Assembly (NCBI GenBank): GCA_051746665.1
Contig: JBNJFG010000033.1
Coordinates: 1 to 22,391, forward strand
Reading direction: 5' to 3'
Source: Halanaerobium sp051746665
Lineage (GTDB): Bacteria > Bacillota > Halanaerobiia > Halanaerobiales > Halanaerobiaceae
Length of the DNA stretch: 22,391 nt
Each line of letters begins with the position of its first letter. Position 1 is the stretch's first letter. Shown here piece after piece: positions 14,104 to 21,655 of this stretch. Below the pieces are notes generated by a model, which did no database searches, was not told the origin of the DNA, and was given only the letters and a program-made list of their open reading frames with translations. Made by a program: the position numbers and the translations under genes.

Positions 14104-14823
14104 ATGACAGAAAAACCAGTTTATTCAAGAATACTGCTTAAGATCAGTGGAGAAGCTCTTGCCGGAGATAATGGATTTGGTATTGATCCGGACATGATTC
14201 AAAAAATCGCTGCAGAAATTAGTGATGTAGTAAAATCTACAAATGTCGAAATGGCAGTTGTAGTTGGTGGAGGAAATATTTTTAGAGGTATAGCAGGTAG
14301 TGCAAAAGGAATGGACAGAGGTACTGCAGATTATATGGGTATGCTGGCTACTGTAATTAATGCTTTAGCATTACAGGATGCTGTTGAGAAGTTTGATATT
14401 GAAACTAGAGTTCAATCTGCAATTGAAATGCGTCAGATTGCTGAACCATATATTCGACGTCGTGCAATCAGGCATCTAGAAAAAGGAAGAGTAGTTATCT
14501 TTGCAGCCGGTACAGGAAATCCATTTTTCTCAACTGATACCACTGCGGCATTAAGAGCAGCAGAAATATCTGCAGATGTAATATTAATGGCTAAAAATGT
14601 TGATGGAATTTATGATTCCGATCCTGCAGTTAATGAGAATGCACAAAAACATGAAACATTATCGTATATTGATTTATTAAATAATTCCTTGCGAGTTATG
14701 GACTTTACAGCAGTTTCACTCTGCATGGATAATAAAATACCTTTAAAAGTATTTGCAGTTAAAAAAGAAGGCAACATTAAGCGTGTATTACTTGGCGAAG
14801 ATATTGGAACTTCTGTTAATTAA
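14104..14823 (+). CDS. pyrH: Uridylate kinase (UMP kinase)
   Basis: PyrH phosphorylates UMP to UDP in pyrimidine nucleotide synthesis and belongs to the amino-acid-kinase family, not the adenylate-kinase type. Motifs are LLKISGEALAG at the N-terminus, the glycine-rich VVVGGGNIFRG, ADYMGMLATVINALALQD, RRAIRHLEKGRVVIFAAGTG NPFFSTDTTAALRA (interrupted here only for length), and AKNVDGIYDSDP. The usual length of ~239 aa is obtained with ATG 14104, set by GGAGG (14088-14092). An earlier in-frame ATG (14086) overlaps that ribosome-binding site and has none of its own, so I reject it. It stands at the head of the frr-uppS-cdsA cluster. Confidence 0.96.
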   Translation: MTEKPVYSRILLKISGEALAGDNGFGIDPDMIQKIAAEISDVVKSTNVEMAVVVGGGNIFRGIAGSAKGMDRGTADYMGMLATVINALALQDAVEKFDIETRVQSAIEMRQIAEPYIRRRAIRHLEKGRVVIFAAGTGNPFFSTDTTAALRAAEISADVILMAKNVDGIYDSDPAVNENAQKHETLSYIDLLNNSLRVMDFTAVSLCMDNKIPLKVFAVKKEGNIKRVLLGEDIGTSVN

Positions 14824-14849
14824 TAATCAGATTTGAGGAGGCCAAATTT

Positions 14850-15407
14850 ATGTTTAGAGAAGTAATGAAAGAAACCGAAAACAAAATGCAGAAAACACTT
14901 GAAAAAACAAAAGAAGATTTAAATACCATTAGAACTGGTAGAGCCAGACCATCATTAGTAGAAAATATTAAGGCTAATAATTATGGTGTTGCTACTCCAA
15001 TCCAGCAGATGGCAAAAGTTTTTGCTCCAGAAGCCAGACAAATAGTAATTGAACCCTGGGATAAAAATAATATTGATACTATTGAAAAAGCTATTATGCA
15101 GGAGAATTTAGGTCTTAACCCCAGTAATGATGGTACTGTAATTAGAATTAATATTCCACAGTTAACAGAAGAAAGAAGAAAAGAACTTGTTAAGATTCTG
15201 CATGAAAAAGCAGAAAAAGGTAGAATTGCGATTCGGGCTATTAGAAGAGAATCAAATGAAGAATTAGAAATGTTAGAAGATGAAGGAGAAATCTCCGAAG
15301 ATAACATGCACCGCGGTCTTGATAATGTTCAGGATTTAACTGATGAATTTATTGGTAAATTAAACAATATAGTAGAAAATAAAGAAGAAGAGATAATGGA
15401 AGTTTAG
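14850..15407 (+). CDS. frr: Ribosome recycling factor
   Basis: RRF works with EF-G to split post-termination ribosomes. The 185-aa length is exactly that of the family. Recognisable blocks are LEKTKEDLNTIRTGRARPSL (residues 17-36), YGVATPIQQMA, IVIEPWDKNNIDTIEKAIM, GLNPSNDGTVIRINIPQLTE and EERRKELVKILHEKAEKGRI. The protein is nearly all helix apart from the small beta domain in the middle. GAGGAGG precedes the ATG. The following gene starts one base after the frr stop. Confidence 0.97.
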   Translation: MFREVMKETENKMQKTLEKTKEDLNTIRTGRARPSLVENIKANNYGVATPIQQMAKVFAPEARQIVIEPWDKNNIDTIEKAIMQENLGLNPSNDGTVIRINIPQLTEERRKELVKILHEKAEKGRIAIRAIRRESNEELEMLEDEGEISEDNMHRGLDNVQDLTDEFIGKLNNIVENKEEEIMEV

Positions 15408-15408
15408 C

Positions 15409-15627
15409 ATGGAATTGAAAAGATATAAATTATTAGCTTCTCCACTTGATAAAGCCGTTACTTTTTTTGAAGAGGAAAAGCTTAATTACAGCTTAAAAGA
15501 AATTAAACCTCCATTTCAAAATAAAGATAATTTAAGGAATAGTGGAAGAAAAAGAGTTCTCAAAATAAAAAAAGACATCGGTAATGATAGTTATCAAATA
15601 ACCTGGTCTTTTCAATATAACAGCTAA
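15409..15627 (+). CDS. Unrecognised 72-aa protein between frr and uppS
   Basis: I do not recognise this gene. The ATG comes one base after the frr stop codon, so translation is probably coupled to frr, and no separate strong ribosome-binding site is seen. The product is small and basic with no membrane segment or signal peptide. It starts MELKRYKLLASPLDKAVTFF and ends in a likely beta-hairpin, RVLKIKKDIGNDSYQITWSF. Codon use (AT-rich third positions) is like its neighbours, and the frame is open throughout, which supports a real gene. No cysteine or histidine is present, so metal binding is unlikely. A GC-rich hairpin follows before uppS. A role in translation or cell-envelope synthesis would be a guess from position only. 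Confidence 0.7.
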   Translation: MELKRYKLLASPLDKAVTFFEEEKLNYSLKEIKPPFQNKDNLRNSGRKRVLKIKKDIGNDSYQITWSFQYNS

Positions 15628-15633
15628 TTTATG

Positions 15634-15649
15634 CCCCCTTTTTAGGGGG
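15634..15649 (+). other. GC-rich hairpin between the 72-aa gene and uppS
   Basis: CCCCCT (15634-15639) and AGGGGG (15644-15649) form a perfect 6-bp stem with a TTTT loop. No T stretch follows (TAATTAATTAATT), so it does not look like a normal terminator. It stands out in this AT-rich sequence and ends 31 bases before the uppS ATG. It could slow RNA decay, cause a pause, or partly terminate. Confidence 0.6.
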
Positions 15650-15680
15650 TAATTAATTAATTGGAAGGGATGATTTTCTA

Positions 15681-16400
15681 ATGAATAGCCCTAAAAACAT
15701 TGCAATAATTATGGATGGTAATGGCCGTTGGGCACAACAAAGAAATAAAAATAGAACTTCTGGCCATAAAGAAGGGGTTAAAACCCTTAAAAAAATAGTA
15801 AAAGCAGCCTCTGATTTGAATCTTGATTCACTAACAGTGTATGCTTTTTCTACTGAAAATTGGAAAAGACCAAAAGCCGAGGTTGATTTTCTTTTAACTC
15901 TAATGAGGCAAACTATGCGTAATGAAGTGGAAGAATTAATTGAAAAGGGAGTTAAAGTTAAATTTATTGGTCGAAAAGATGCATTATCGGAAAATTTAGT
16001 TAATGAAATAGATTATATTGAAAAAAATTCCATTCATAATAAAAAATTAACATTAAATATTGCTTTCAATTATGGTGGAAGAGCTGAAATTATAGATGCT
16101 GCTAAAAAATTAGCTGAAGCTTATAAAAAAGATCAGATTAGTCTGGATCAATTTGATGAGCATAATTTTTCTGATTATTTATATAATAAAGAACTTCAGG
16201 ATGTAGAATTATTAATCAGAACAGGTGGCGATATGCGTTTGAGTAACTTTTTGCTCTGGCAGTCTGCTTATGCAGAATTATATTTTACTAATAAGTTTTG
16301 GCCTGATTTTGAGAAAGAAGATTTAATTGAAGCAATCGAAGAATTTAAGCAGAGAGAAAGAAGATTTGGCGGCTTAAATGATGGTGATAATAATGCTTAA
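15681..16400 (+). CDS. uppS: Isoprenyl transferase (undecaprenyl diphosphate synthase)
   Basis: This cis-prenyltransferase condenses isopentenyl diphosphate units to the C55 lipid carrier used in peptidoglycan and polysaccharide synthesis. The substrate-binding motif MDGNGRWA (11-18) has the catalytic Asp12. Other family blocks are GHKEGVKTLKKIV, LTVYAFSTENWKRP, NIAFNYGGRAEII, and RTGGDMRLSNFLLWQSAYAE near the C-terminus. At 239 aa it is normal length. GGAAGGGATGA (15662-15672) is the likely ribosome-binding region. The 3' end overlaps cdsA. Its substrate comes from the MEP pathway, two genes of which (dxr, ispG) lie downstream. Confidence 0.95.
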   Translation: MNSPKNIAIIMDGNGRWAQQRNKNRTSGHKEGVKTLKKIVKAASDLNLDSLTVYAFSTENWKRPKAEVDFLLTLMRQTMRNEVEELIEKGVKVKFIGRKDALSENLVNEIDYIEKNSIHNKKLTLNIAFNYGGRAEIIDAAKKLAEAYKKDQISLDQFDEHNFSDYLYNKELQDVELLIRTGGDMRLSNFLLWQSAYAELYFTNKFWPDFEKEDLIEAIEEFKQRERRFGGLNDGDNNA

Positions 16401-17202
16401 AAAAAGAATTATTAGTGCTGTTATCGGAATTCTATTATTAATTTTTTTAGTTTTTGCAGGTTCTTTACCATTTTTTATTACAGTGAGTATTATAACTGTG
16501 CTTGCAGTTAGAGAATATGGTAGAATGCTTCAAATTAAGTCAAAACCATTATTTGCTCTACTTTCTTTAAGTTCGGTACTTATTGTTTTTAATGTTTATT
16601 TAATCTCTAATAATTATAATTATTTACCATATGGAATTATCTTTTTTATTATTATTTTTAGCCTTTATATCTATCATTTATATAATTATGAAGAAAATAA
16701 ATTTATTAAAAACCTAAGTTATCAACTATTTTCAGTCATCTATATTGGTGGTGGCTTATCTTTTGCAGTTTTTTTAAGAGATCTAAATCTAGATCCTTTT
16801 ATTAATACTAGTGCTTTATGGTTAGTTTTAATTGCAACCTGGTTAACTGATTCTGGTGCTTATTTTGTAGGCAAAAAATTTGGCAAAAAATCAATGGCAC
16901 CTATTATAAGCCCGAATAAGACCATTGCCGGTGCAGTTGGTGGAGTTTTAACAACAGCTCTTTTTATTATAGCTTCAGCTTATTTTTTAGAAATATTAAA
17001 TATTTACTATATCATTTTTGCTTTTTTATTTCCAGCTGTTGCAATTATGGGAGATTTATTTGAATCTTGTATCAAAAGAAATTTTGATGTTAAAGATACA
17101 GGCACAATTATCCCCGGTCATGGTGGTATTTTAGATAGATTTGATAGTTTTATTTTTACAGCACCTTTTACATATTATTTCATTATATTATTACTGGGGT
17201 GA
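16393..17202 (+). CDS. cdsA: Phosphatidate cytidylyltransferase (CDP-diglyceride synthase)
   Basis: CdsA converts phosphatidic acid and CTP to CDP-diacylglycerol, the branch point of phospholipid synthesis. It is a polytopic membrane protein with about eight hydrophobic segments. The family signature lies at residues 225-251: S-C-I-K-R near 225-229, K-D-T-G near 234-237, PGHGG at 241-245 and D-R-F-D at 248-251. I place the start at ATG 16393, overlapping the uppS stop by 8 bases with GGTGAT just before it. This gives MLKKRIISAVIG, a typical N-terminus, and 269 aa. Starts at 16378 or 16381 would add up to five residues and cannot be excluded. Confidence 0.94.
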   Translation: MLKKRIISAVIGILLLIFLVFAGSLPFFITVSIITVLAVREYGRMLQIKSKPLFALLSLSSVLIVFNVYLISNNYNYLPYGIIFFIIIFSLYIYHLYNYEENKFIKNLSYQLFSVIYIGGGLSFAVFLRDLNLDPFINTSALWLVLIATWLTDSGAYFVGKKFGKKSMAPIISPNKTIAGAVGGVLTTALFIIASAYFLEILNIYYIIFAFLFPAVAIMGDLFESCIKRNFDVKDTGTIIPGHGGILDRFDSFIFTAPFTYYFIILLLG

Positions 17203-17207
17203 ATTAA

Positions 17208-18269
17208 ATGTCAACCAATAAGTGGTATATTAAATATTTTTTAATGTTTTTGTTTTTATTATTTAGTTTAATTATTTTAGAGCATGTCTTTATTTATTTT
17301 ACACCATTTATTATCGCGGCTGTAATTGCCAGTTTAATTAATCCTATTGTAGATTTTTTAGATAATAAACTGCCGCTTCATCGAGGCTTTAGTGTAATTA
17401 TTGTTTTGATTTTAGTAGTGGTTATTTTCTTAACTATGATAATTATTGGTGGAGCTCAGGGTTATTTAGAATTAAACAGATTACTGCGCAACTTACCTGA
17501 TTACCGATCGATTGATTCTCAAATAAAATGGATTTCTGAACAAAATTTAGAACTAGAAAATTTTATGGAAAATTGGGAAATATCAGAAGCTGTTAAAGAG
17601 GCAATAAACAGCAACTTACAGTTATTATATAATGGGGTTAGAGATGCACTGGTTTCTGTAATAAATTCTGTTTTAGATTTTTTAACAAAATTACCCAGCA
17701 TGTTTATGATTCTTTTTATAGCTTTTATAGCTACATTTTTTATCAGCAGAGATCGTGACAGTATTAAACAATTTTTAATAAATGTTTTTCCAGAAGAAGT
17801 ACAGCCTAAAATAGCTAATGTTTTTACTCAGCTAAATCGTTCAGCTGTTGGTTATATTAGAGCAATGATAATTTTAATTACAATTAGTGGAATAGTTGCT
17901 GGAACAGGGGTTAAATTAATGGGTAATCAATATGCTCTGATTGTTGGAGCAGCTGCGGCTATACTTGATTTAATACCGATTATTGGTCCAGCTTTATTAT
18001 TTTATCCCTGGATTTTGATGTCAATTATTTTCGGTAATTTTTCACAGGCTTTTTCTCTTTTCCTTCTCCATTTATTTTTAGCAGGAGTACGCTCGGCTTC
18101 AGAGGGGAAAATTATGGGTAAAAATCTTGGCCTGCATCCTCTAGCAACGATGACAGCGCTTTTTTCTGGTTACAGAATACTTGGTGCTATAGGTTTTGTT
18201 GTAGGGCCAACTTTTTTAGTTATTATTAAGGCAATAGTTGATTCAGATTTAGTTGATATTAGAAATTAA
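17208..18269 (+). CDS. AI-2E family transporter-like membrane protein (YtvI type)
   Basis: This 353-aa protein has about seven or eight hydrophobic segments in the AI-2E (PF01594, formerly UPF0118/PerM) layout. Two spans lie at the N-terminus, then a soluble stretch of about 70 residues (about 95-165), then the remaining spans. The C-terminal half has the expected polar-hydrophobic blocks AILDLIPIIGPALLFYP, EGKIMGKNLGLHPLATM and GAIGFVVGPTFLVIIKA. In spore formers close relatives are named YtvI (sporulation integral membrane protein); others move autoinducer-2 or ions. The substrate here is unknown. GGGGTGA precedes the ATG, five bases after the cdsA stop. It is an unusual insertion between lipid and isoprenoid genes. 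Confidence 0.82.
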   Translation: MSTNKWYIKYFLMFLFLLFSLIILEHVFIYFTPFIIAAVIASLINPIVDFLDNKLPLHRGFSVIIVLILVVVIFLTMIIIGGAQGYLELNRLLRNLPDYRSIDSQIKWISEQNLELENFMENWEISEAVKEAINSNLQLLYNGVRDALVSVINSVLDFLTKLPSMFMILFIAFIATFFISRDRDSIKQFLINVFPEEVQPKIANVFTQLNRSAVGYIRAMIILITISGIVAGTGVKLMGNQYALIVGAAAAILDLIPIIGPALLFYPWILMSIIFGNFSQAFSLFLLHLFLAGVRSASEGKIMGKNLGLHPLATMTALFSGYRILGAIGFVVGPTFLVIIKAIVDSDLVDIRN

Positions 18270-18298
18270 GTTTGAGGAATTTACTTAGAGGTGAAAAA

Positions 18299-19447
18299 AT
18301 GAAAAAAATAACAATTCTTGGTTCCACAGGTTCGATTGGAAGCCAGACTTTAGAAGTAATAGATAGTTTAAAAAATTGGCAGGTTAAGGCTTTAACTGCT
18401 TATAAAAATATTGAGCTTTTAGAAAAACAGATTAAAAATTATCAGCCAGAGTTTGTAGTTGTGGTAGATGCAGCAGCTGCAGCTGAGTTAAAATCTAAAT
18501 TAAAGGCTGATCAAACAGAAGTTTTAAGCGGAAAAGAAAGTTTAAAAATTGCTGCTTCCGAAAATGTTGAGCTTGTATTAAATGCAATTGTAGGTTTCGC
18601 TGGTTTAGAGCCTTCAATCGCTGCAGCAGAAGCAGCTAACGATATTGCACTGGCAAATAAAGAGAGTTTAGTAAGTGGTGGTTCAATTTTAACAGACTTA
18701 GTTAAAGAAAAAGGTATAAAATTATTACCAGTAGATAGTGAGCATAATGCTATATTTCAACTTTTAAAAGGACATGAAAAAGAATTAGATGAGATTCTTT
18801 TAACTGCTTCAGGTGGTCCTTTCTTTGCTTATTCTAAAGAAGAATTAGCAGGGGTATCTGTAGAAGATGCTTTAAATCATCCAAATTGGGAAATGGGAAG
18901 TAAAATTACAATTGATTCGGCTTCTCTAATGAATAAAGGTTTGGAAGTTATTGAAGCTCACTGGTTATTTGGTTCTGACTATGATGATATAAAAGTGCTT
19001 GTTCACCCTCAGAGTATTGTTCATTCCATGATAAGATTAGTTGATGGAACTGTTTTAGCGGAGATGGGTTCAGCGGATATGAGAATGCCAATACAATATT
19101 GTTTAACTTATCCGGAAAGAATAGCATCATTAGGAGATAAACTTGAACTTGACAAAATTGCTGCTTTAGAATTTTTTCAGGCAGATACCGAAAAATTTCC
19201 TAATTTAAAATATGCTTATACCGCTGGTAAAGCAGGGGGAACTTATCCTGCTGTTTTAAACGCTGCTAATGAAGTCGCTGTTTATAGTTTTTTAAAAGGT
19301 GAAATTCCATTTTTAGCAATGAGTAGAGTTGTAGCTTCTGTTTTAGATCAGCATCAGAATATTTTAGATCCTAATTTAGAGGAAATTTTAAATTCTGATA
19401 GAGAAGCTCGTCGTTTGGCCTTGGAGGTAATCAAAAAATGGTTCTAA
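18299..19447 (+). CDS. dxr: 1-deoxy-D-xylulose 5-phosphate reductoisomerase
   Basis: Dxr (IspC) makes 2-C-methyl-D-erythritol 4-phosphate with NADPH, the committed step of the MEP isoprenoid pathway. The nucleotide-binding loop GSTGSIGSQT is at 8-17. ANKESLVSGG (119-128), the metal-binding VDSEH (145-149: Asp146, Glu148), LTASGGPFF, and MNKGLEVIEAHWLF (211-224, with Glu216) follow. VHPQSIVHSMI then TVLAEMGSADMRMPIQYC lead to the C-terminal domain. The start is ATG 18299, four bases after GAGGTGA (18288-18294), giving 382 aa. A TTG at 18272 would add nine residues that lie across the ribosome-binding site, so I reject it. The 3' end overlaps rseP by 10 bases. Confidence 0.97.
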   Translation: MKKITILGSTGSIGSQTLEVIDSLKNWQVKALTAYKNIELLEKQIKNYQPEFVVVVDAAAAAELKSKLKADQTEVLSGKESLKIAASENVELVLNAIVGFAGLEPSIAAAEAANDIALANKESLVSGGSILTDLVKEKGIKLLPVDSEHNAIFQLLKGHEKELDEILLTASGGPFFAYSKEELAGVSVEDALNHPNWEMGSKITIDSASLMNKGLEVIEAHWLFGSDYDDIKVLVHPQSIVHSMIRLVDGTVLAEMGSADMRMPIQYCLTYPERIASLGDKLELDKIAALEFFQADTEKFPNLKYAYTAGKAGGTYPAVLNAANEVAVYSFLKGEIPFLAMSRVVASVLDQHQNILDPNLEEILNSDREARRLALEVIKKWF

Positions 19448-20514
19448 CAATTGTATCATTTTTAATTGTTTTAGGAGTTTTAGTTTTCATACATGAATTT
19501 GGTCATTATATTACTGCTAAAAAGTCAGATATAATGGTTTCAGAATTCGCACTTGGTTTTGGTCCTAAACTTATTTCAAAACAGGTAGGAGAAACTCTAT
19601 ATTCGATTAGAGCTATACCGCTTGGTGGTTTTTGTAATATGGTTGGAGAGTTCCCAGCAGATGAGTCAATGCCGGAAGAAGAAAGAAAAACTTATGATCA
19701 AGCTAAGGAAAAGGGAAGGCTTTTTAATCAAAAATCTGCTTTTAAAAGGTTGGCTGTAATTTTAATGGGGCCAATTATGAACTTTTTATTAGCAGTTCTA
19801 ATTTTTATTTTAGCTTTTGCTGTTTTTGGAGTTCCCACTTCGACAAATAATGAGGCAATTTTAGGTGAGGTAATTCCTGAGCAGCCAGCTGCAGAGGCCG
19901 GTTTAAGAGCAAATGATAGGATTCTTTCAATAAATGGTCAAGAAGTTGATAGCTGGGAAAGAATGTCTGAACTAATTAGAGCTAATTCTGAACAGGAAAT
20001 TGTAATTAGTTATCAGCGTAATGATGAAATTGAAAAGATCTCTATAACTCCAGCTTATGATGAAGAAAGTGAGCGGGGAGTTATTGGTGTTTATCCGAAG
20101 TTAATTAGAGAAAGTGTTGGTTTTGGCAGCGCTATTACCTTAGGTCTTCAGCAGAGTTATCAGGTCTTTAAAATGACAATTTTAGGCTTTTTACAGATGT
20201 TTAGAGAAAGTTCTGCAGATGATATAGGTGGGCCAATTATGATTGCTTCTATTATTGGTCAGGCTGCAAGAGTTGGAATTTTAAATGTCTTAAACTGGAT
20301 GGCAATTATTAGTATAAACTTAGGAATAATTAATTTACTACCTTTTCCAGCTTTAGATGGAGGTAGGATCTTATTTATTGTCGTTGAAATGATAAGAGGT
20401 AAGGCAGTTGATCCCCGCAAAGAAAGTTATGTTCACATGCTTGGTTTTGCAATTTTAATGCTGCTGATGGTTTTTATTATTTACAATGATGTAATGAGAA
20501 CTTTCTTTAATTAA
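19438..20514 (+). CDS. rseP: RIP-type intramembrane zinc metalloprotease (RseP/RasP, M50B)
   Basis: Site-2 proteases of this family cleave transmembrane anti-sigma factors and remnant signal peptides. The zinc-binding HEFGH lies at 19-23 in the first membrane segment, and the third ligand region NLLPFPALDGGR at 299-310 (Asp307). A single PDZ domain occupies about 140-205 (LGEVIPEQPAAEAGLRANDR, then ILSINGQEVDSW). The MGPIMNFLLAVL segment (110-121) is the conserved second span. At 358 aa with one PDZ domain it resembles Firmicute RasP more than the two-PDZ E. coli RseP. The ATG lies inside the end of dxr and is served by GGAGGTAATC. The dxr-rseP-ispG order is widespread in Firmicutes. Confidence 0.95.
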   Translation: MVLTIVSFLIVLGVLVFIHEFGHYITAKKSDIMVSEFALGFGPKLISKQVGETLYSIRAIPLGGFCNMVGEFPADESMPEEERKTYDQAKEKGRLFNQKSAFKRLAVILMGPIMNFLLAVLIFILAFAVFGVPTSTNNEAILGEVIPEQPAAEAGLRANDRILSINGQEVDSWERMSELIRANSEQEIVISYQRNDEIEKISITPAYDEESERGVIGVYPKLIRESVGFGSAITLGLQQSYQVFKMTILGFLQMFRESSADDIGGPIMIASIIGQAARVGILNVLNWMAIISINLGIINLLPFPALDGGRILFIVVEMIRGKAVDPRKESYVHMLGFAILMLLMVFIIYNDVMRTFFN

Positions 20515-20528
20515 TAATTTAATTAAAA

Positions 20529-20557
20529 TTAAACTGTAGTTTGTTTTAAGTTATAAT
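20529..20557 (+). promoter_or_regulatory. Candidate promoter for ispG
   Basis: A perfect TATAAT (20552-20557) lies 17 bases after a poor TTAAAC (20529-20534), in the 58-base rseP-ispG gap. It would give a leader of under 15 bases with GGGGTGA. It may be an internal promoter; read-through from upstream is also likely, as there is no terminator. Confidence 0.35.
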
Positions 20558-20572
20558 TTACAGGGGTGAATT

Positions 20573-21625
20573 ATGTATAATAGAAGAAAAACAAAAGTTG
20601 TTAATTTTGCTGAACAGCCGGTTGGTGGAAATTCTCCAATTTCTGTTCAGTCAATGTGTAATACTAAAACAGAAAATATAGAAGCAACTGTTAAACAGAT
20701 TAAAGAACTTGAGGCAGTAGGCTGTGAGATTATTAGAGCTGCAGTCCCAGATGAAAATGCTGCTCGAGCTCTTTCTGAAATTAAAAAAAGAATAAATATC
20801 CCGCTGGTTGCTGATATTCACTTTGATTATAAGCTGGCTTTAATGGCAGTGGAAAATGGTGTAGATGCCCTGAGGATTAATCCAGGCAATATTGGTAGTG
20901 ATCAGCGGGTTAAAGAGGTTGCCTTAGCCTGTAAAAATAATAATATTCCAATCAGAGTCGGCAGCAATTCGGGCTCAATTGAAGCAGAATTATTAGAAAA
21001 GTATGGTGGTCCAACTGCCGAGGCAATGGTTGAAAGTGCTTTGAGAAATGTCAAGATTTTAGAAGAAAATGATTTTGATAAGATTGTTATTTCATTAAAA
21101 TCAAGTCATATTCCAACTACTATTAAAGCATATAGATTAATGGCCGCAGAAGTTGATTACCCCTTCCACATAGGAATTACAGAATCAGGAACTCCCTGGC
21201 GGGGTACAATTAAATCAGCTGCTGGAATTGCTTCACTTTTAACTCAGGGTTTTGGTGATACTTTAAGAGTATCCTTAACCGGTGATCCAGTTGAAGAGGT
21301 TAGAGTTGGCTGGCAGATCTTAAAATCATTAGAGTTGAGAAAAAAAGGTGTAGAGATTATTTCCTGTCCAACCTGTGGACGGACAAATATTGATTTAATT
21401 TCTCTGGCTGAAAAGGTCGAAAAAGAATTAATGAAAATTGATAAAGATATTACAGTTGCAGTGATGGGCTGTGCTGTAAATGGGCCTGGTGAAGCTAAAG
21501 AAGCTGATATTGGCATTGCCGGTGGAATAAAAGAAGGTCTGATTTTTAAATCAGGTAAAATCATAAAAAAAGTGAAAGAAGATCAAATTTTAGAAGAATT
21601 ATTAAATGAAATAAAAAAATTATAA
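20573..21625 (+). CDS. ispG: 4-hydroxy-3-methylbut-2-enyl diphosphate synthase (GcpE)
   Basis: IspG is the [4Fe-4S] enzyme that reduces MEcPP to HMBPP in the MEP pathway. The N-terminal TIM-barrel part reads PISVQSMCNTKTENIEATV, LVADIHFDYKLAL and LRINPGNIG, with GITESGTPWRGTIKSAAG later. The cluster ligands are Cys265 and Cys268 in SCPTCGR and Cys300 in MGCAVNGPGEA, with catalytic Glu307, equivalent to Cys270, Cys273, Cys305 and Glu312 of the E. coli enzyme. At 350 aa it is the short bacterial form. GGGGTGA lies before the ATG. Confidence 0.97.
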   Translation: MYNRRKTKVVNFAEQPVGGNSPISVQSMCNTKTENIEATVKQIKELEAVGCEIIRAAVPDENAARALSEIKKRINIPLVADIHFDYKLALMAVENGVDALRINPGNIGSDQRVKEVALACKNNNIPIRVGSNSGSIEAELLEKYGGPTAEAMVESALRNVKILEENDFDKIVISLKSSHIPTTIKAYRLMAAEVDYPFHIGITESGTPWRGTIKSAAGIASLLTQGFGDTLRVSLTGDPVEEVRVGWQILKSLELRKKGVEIISCPTCGRTNIDLISLAEKVEKELMKIDKDITVAVMGCAVNGPGEAKEADIGIAGGIKEGLIFKSGKIIKKVKEDQILEELLNEIKKL

Positions 21626-21655
21626 ATTATTTTGTAGAAATAGGAGTGGTTTGAA

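Noticed and set aside
18272..18298. Upstream dxr start at TTG 18272
   Set aside because: The extra residues are encoded across the GAGGTGA site that fits ATG 18299, and the family begins close to that ATG.
21626..21655. T-box riboswitch in front of proS
   Set aside because: Only 30 bases separate ispG and proS, far too short for a T-box leader.
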